Shown one piece after another: positions 5,873 through 7,514 of a stretch of DNA of 7,514 nucleotides. The stretch's first letter is position 1. Each line of letters begins with the position of its first letter. The position numbers and the translations under genes were made by a program. The DNA is from Actinomycetes bacterium (lineage in GTDB: Bacteria > Actinomycetota > Acidimicrobiia > Acidimicrobiales > SZUA-35), in NCBI GenBank assembly GCA_024227975.1, contig JAAETV010000108.1:1-7514 (forward strand), in the 5' to 3' direction. The notes beneath the pieces were generated by a model. It searched no databases. It saw only the letters and a program-made list of their open reading frames with translations, and had not been told where the DNA came from.

Positions 5873-7113
5873 CCAACGACGACGATTTCCCCGAGGCATC
5901 GGTACTGAGAAGCCAGGTCGCTGGTCGGCGAATTGGCATCGTTCACTATGGCGAGCACAACCCGCTCGACGAGGGCTATCGCCCCGCCCGTATGGGGCAG
6001 CTGGCCGCCTGGCTGAATGAAGCGGGGGCTGAGGTGACCCGCTTCGTGCCGACCTATTCTCCGTTCGCCCTCAAGCAACGACCTCAAGAGTGGACGGGTC
6101 AGGTGACCACCGAAGGCACCATCCACATGATCCCGACCAGGGCCTACGCTTCGAGCAAGAGTCGGGCCCGGTTCGGTTTCCTGCGTGACTTCGCAAAAGG
6201 CTCCGCCTCGGCCGTAGCCAGTCGAAGCCCGTTTGATCTGCTCATCAGCGGCTACCCCCCTCCCGGAGTAATCCTCGCTTTGCGGAGGGCTGTCGGTCGG
6301 CAGGTCCCGATCCTGGCGGACATTCGTGATCTCTGGCCCGATGTCCTCTTCGTCGCCCCGTCGGCGACGGTAGCCAGGGCTACTGCCATCACCGGCGATG
6401 CCCTGGCCCAGGAGTTGAGGCTGGCGACGGGGGCGGTTGCCATGTCGAACACGATGGTGGAACGTGCCCCCCGGAATCGGCGGTGGGACCCAGTCACGCA
6501 CAGTATCTCGGAGTCGCTCCGGTCGGTGCCAATCTCGGTTGATCCCGACGGACCGATGACAGCCGTCTTCGTCGGCACGGTGAAGGCGCTCAAGGACTTT
6601 GAGTCGCTCCTTGCTGGTTGGAAGCAGTTCGGTGAACGCCGGTCGCCGACTGTCCATGAGCCGGTCCTACAGATCTTCGGCTCTGGTGACATGGAGGACT
6701 TCGTCCGCCAGCAGGCGCGCCTCCAGGGGACGATTGAGTTCGGTGGCTGGGTGCAAGCTTCGGAGATCCCCAAGCGGCTAGCGGCAGCCGACGTTGGGGT
6801 TGTCCCAACTCGGCCTGGTCACGGAACCACCCTGAACAACAAGGTGCTCGAATACTTGGGCACCGGCATATATATCCTGAACTCGTTGGAGGTCGAAGCG
6901 GCAACCCAGCTCGATGAGCAAGGGTTCGGTACCCGGGTCGAAGCCAGCCCCGAGGGGTGGGCTAGCGGCTTTCTCAACTTCGAGAAGGGCTTGAGTGGTT
7001 ATCGGTCTGCCCGTCTCGACCGGCAAGCTCAGGCCCTGGCTCGCTACGGGCGAGAGGGGGTCGAGGCCCAGTGGCTGGCCCACATCGTTCGTGCCATGGA
7101 TCAAGCCGGCTAG
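5869..7113 (+). CDS. GT4-like glycosyltransferase (GT-B fold)
   Basis: The 414-residue product looks like a retaining GT-B glycosyltransferase of the GT4 / WbuB-like type. The N-terminal domain begins with RIGIVHYGEHNPLDEGYRP (about 21-39) and has ISGYPPPGV (126-134) and ILADIRDLWPD (148-158), a signature of these enzymes. The C-terminal donor domain starts with AVFVGTVKALKDF (232-244), followed by IFGSGD (269-274) and NNKVLEYLGTG (323-333) with the conserved Glu328. Two details differ from common GT4 enzymes: the position eight before Glu328 is Thr, not Glu, and GTGIYILNS has Tyr where GxPVL is usual. The start chosen is GTG at 5869, overlapping the deacetylase stop (GTGA), which implies translational coupling. 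An ATG at 5791 would add 26 residues lying inside the deacetylase gene. No membrane helix is seen. Donor and acceptor are unknown; an N-acetylhexosamine or its derivative would fit the neighbours. Confidence 0.9.
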   Translation: MTNDDDFPEASVLRSQVAGRRIGIVHYGEHNPLDEGYRPARMGQLAAWLNEAGAEVTRFVPTYSPFALKQRPQEWTGQVTTEGTIHMIPTRAYASSKSRARFGFLRDFAKGSASAVASRSPFDLLISGYPPPGVILALRRAVGRQVPILADIRDLWPDVLFVAPSATVARATAITGDALAQELRLATGAVAMSNTMVERAPRNRRWDPVTHSISESLRSVPISVDPDGPMTAVFVGTVKALKDFESLLAGWKQFGERRSPTVHEPVLQIFGSGDMEDFVRQQARLQGTIEFGGWVQASEIPKRLAAADVGVVPTRPGHGTTLNNKVLEYLGTGIYILNSLEVEAATQLDEQGFGTRVEASPEGWASGFLNFEKGLSGYRSARLDRQAQALARYGREGVEAQWLAHIVRAMDQAG

Positions 7114-7115
7114 GG

Positions 7116-7130
7116 GCTTCTGGGAGAAGC
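7116..7130 (+). terminator. Terminator-like hairpin directly after the glycosyltransferase
   Basis: GCTTCT (7116-7121) pairs perfectly with AGAAGC (7125-7130) around GGG. Two G-T pairs (7114-7115 with 7131-7132) can lengthen the stem. It begins two bases after the TAG stop. The following TTGGTT is only weakly T-rich, so a classical intrinsic terminator is not certain, but position and stem fit the end of the rightward operon. Confidence 0.5.
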
Positions 7131-7145
7131 TTGGTTGAGAAGGTC

Positions 7146-7199
7146 GACTGCCCTGGTAGCGCTCCGTTCCGGCGTGGAGGTAGCGCTACCAAAGCAGTC
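7146..7199. terminator. Long inverted repeat containing an AGCGCT palindrome
   Basis: The arms 7146-7163 and 7182-7199 are inverted copies of 18 nt with two mismatches: GACTGC, two unmatched bases, then TGGTAGCGCT. CTCC/GGAG can extend the stem inwards with a bulge. The right arm overlaps a perfect 12-bp palindrome, GGTAGCGCTACC (7179-7190), and the left arm repeats GGTAGCGCT (7155-7163) 24 bp upstream. As RNA it would be a strong hairpin in both directions, suited to a bidirectional terminator although there is no T-run. As DNA the boxes resemble LacI-family operators, which often have an AGCGCT core. The structure is plain; the function is not. Confidence 0.5.
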
Positions 7200-7377
7200 A
7201 GACGCTCACAGCTCGACCTCATCGGAGGGAGTGATGAGGCAAAGTCAAGCAGGCCAGGGCGTTGACGCCTGACTCGAGCTGAGAGAGCCGGTCTCGGAAG
7301 ACCTTCCTATGGTTGATACACGACACCGATCTGGCCCCTGGTTTGGTGCCCGCGGTTATTGGGTCTCGGGTTGGGGG

Positions 7378-7514
7378 TTAGTTGGTGGTTTGGAAGGTGA
7401 CGCCGGCGAGGTCGGCGTAGGTGTAGAAGGTGTCGGTCCAGCCGTTGCCGGTGGTTTTTTGGGAGTGGCCGTCGTCCCAGGCTCCGCCTTTGGGGTAGAG
7501 GTAGCCGGTGCCGA
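7378..7514 (-). CDS. Unrecognised protein, C-terminal 44 residues (5' part outside window)
   Basis: The minus strand is open from the window edge to TAA at 7378-7380 and encodes a convincing protein end: GTGYLYPKGG followed by AWDDGHSQKT, then NGWTDTFYTYADLAGVTF and QTTN. Almost every third base is C, and Gln and Lys use CAA and AAA, unlike the mixed CAG/AAG use of the neighbours. The composition is rich in Thr, Gly, Tyr and aromatic residues, with alternating hydrophobic positions and no Cys. This suggests a secreted or surface beta-rich domain, but I do not recognise a family. It converges on the glycosyltransferase gene. The strong codon bias could mean high expression or foreign origin. 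Reality of the coding frame is likely; function is unknown. Confidence 0.65.
   Translation of the reverse strand, partial: GTGYLYPKGGAWDDGHSQKTTGNGWTDTFYTYADLAGVTFQTTN

Larger units (their letters stand above)
7114..7377. other. Convergent intergenic region dense in inverted repeats
   Basis: These 264 bp lie between the glycosyltransferase stop and the stop of the leftward partial gene. No protein-coding frame is convincing. Five inverted repeats follow one another between 7116 and 7303, of which the two strongest are listed separately. The other three are CCTCATC/GATGAGG (7217-7223, 7233-7239), GGCG/CGCC around a TTGA loop (7258-7269) and GGTCT/AGACC around a four-base loop (7290-7303). The last of these could end leftward transcripts. 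From 7304 to 7377 I see nothing definite. Confidence 0.5.

Noticed and set aside
5839..6657. A 272-codon minus-strand open frame under the glycosyltransferase
   Set aside because: The Arg/Gly/Pro-rich composition and complete overlap with GT4 motifs on the other strand mark it as a shadow.
7071..7265. A 64-codon plus-strand open frame across the end of the glycosyltransferase
   Set aside because: It starts inside the transferase gene in another frame, runs through the inverted repeats, and has no ribosome binding site or protein-like character.

Overview
The window looks like part of a cell-surface polysaccharide (capsule or exopolysaccharide) locus from a high-GC bacterium. The GC-rich codons, GTG starts, a Wzz domain fused to a BY-kinase, and a TgpA-type transglutaminase suggest an actinobacterium, possibly of the Acidimicrobiia type. 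The lineage is an inference from gene style only.

Left part (1-3369). The 3' end of a transglutaminase/DUF4129 membrane protein runs rightwards. Its last 170 bases overlap, tail to tail, the 3' end of a leftward SixA-like histidine phosphatase gene. Upstream of that gene, on the same strand and 50 bp away, is a 746-residue chain-length determinant/tyrosine autokinase fusion with a long tyrosine-free disordered tail. Both leftward genes are probably read from the 341-bp divergent intergenic region (3370-3710), which holds a near-palindrome and an 8-bp-stem hairpin.

Right part (3711-7113). Three rightward genes follow: a WbpA-type UDP-N-acetyl-hexosamine 6-dehydrogenase, a PIG-L zinc deacetylase 140 bp later, and a GT4-like glycosyltransferase. 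The last two overlap by 4 bp (GTGA), so they are probably translationally coupled. Together they would supply a GlcNAc-derived uronic acid, remove an N-acetyl group from an amino sugar, and transfer a sugar onto a glycan. The kinase/Wzz protein would control export and chain length, and the phosphatase next to it could oppose a phosphorylation step.

Right edge (7114-7514). A 264-bp convergent intergenic region contains five successive inverted repeats. One is a large hairpin with 18-nt arms that also contains a 12-bp perfect palindrome. Beyond it is the last 44 codons of a leftward gene with very different codon use, too short to be found by start-to-stop ORF calling. I see no CRISPR array, tRNA, rRNA or insertion sequence. 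The window is mostly a recognisable glycan locus. The less ordinary points are the antisense gene overlap, the kinase tail and its histidine-phosphatase neighbour, and the hairpin cluster.
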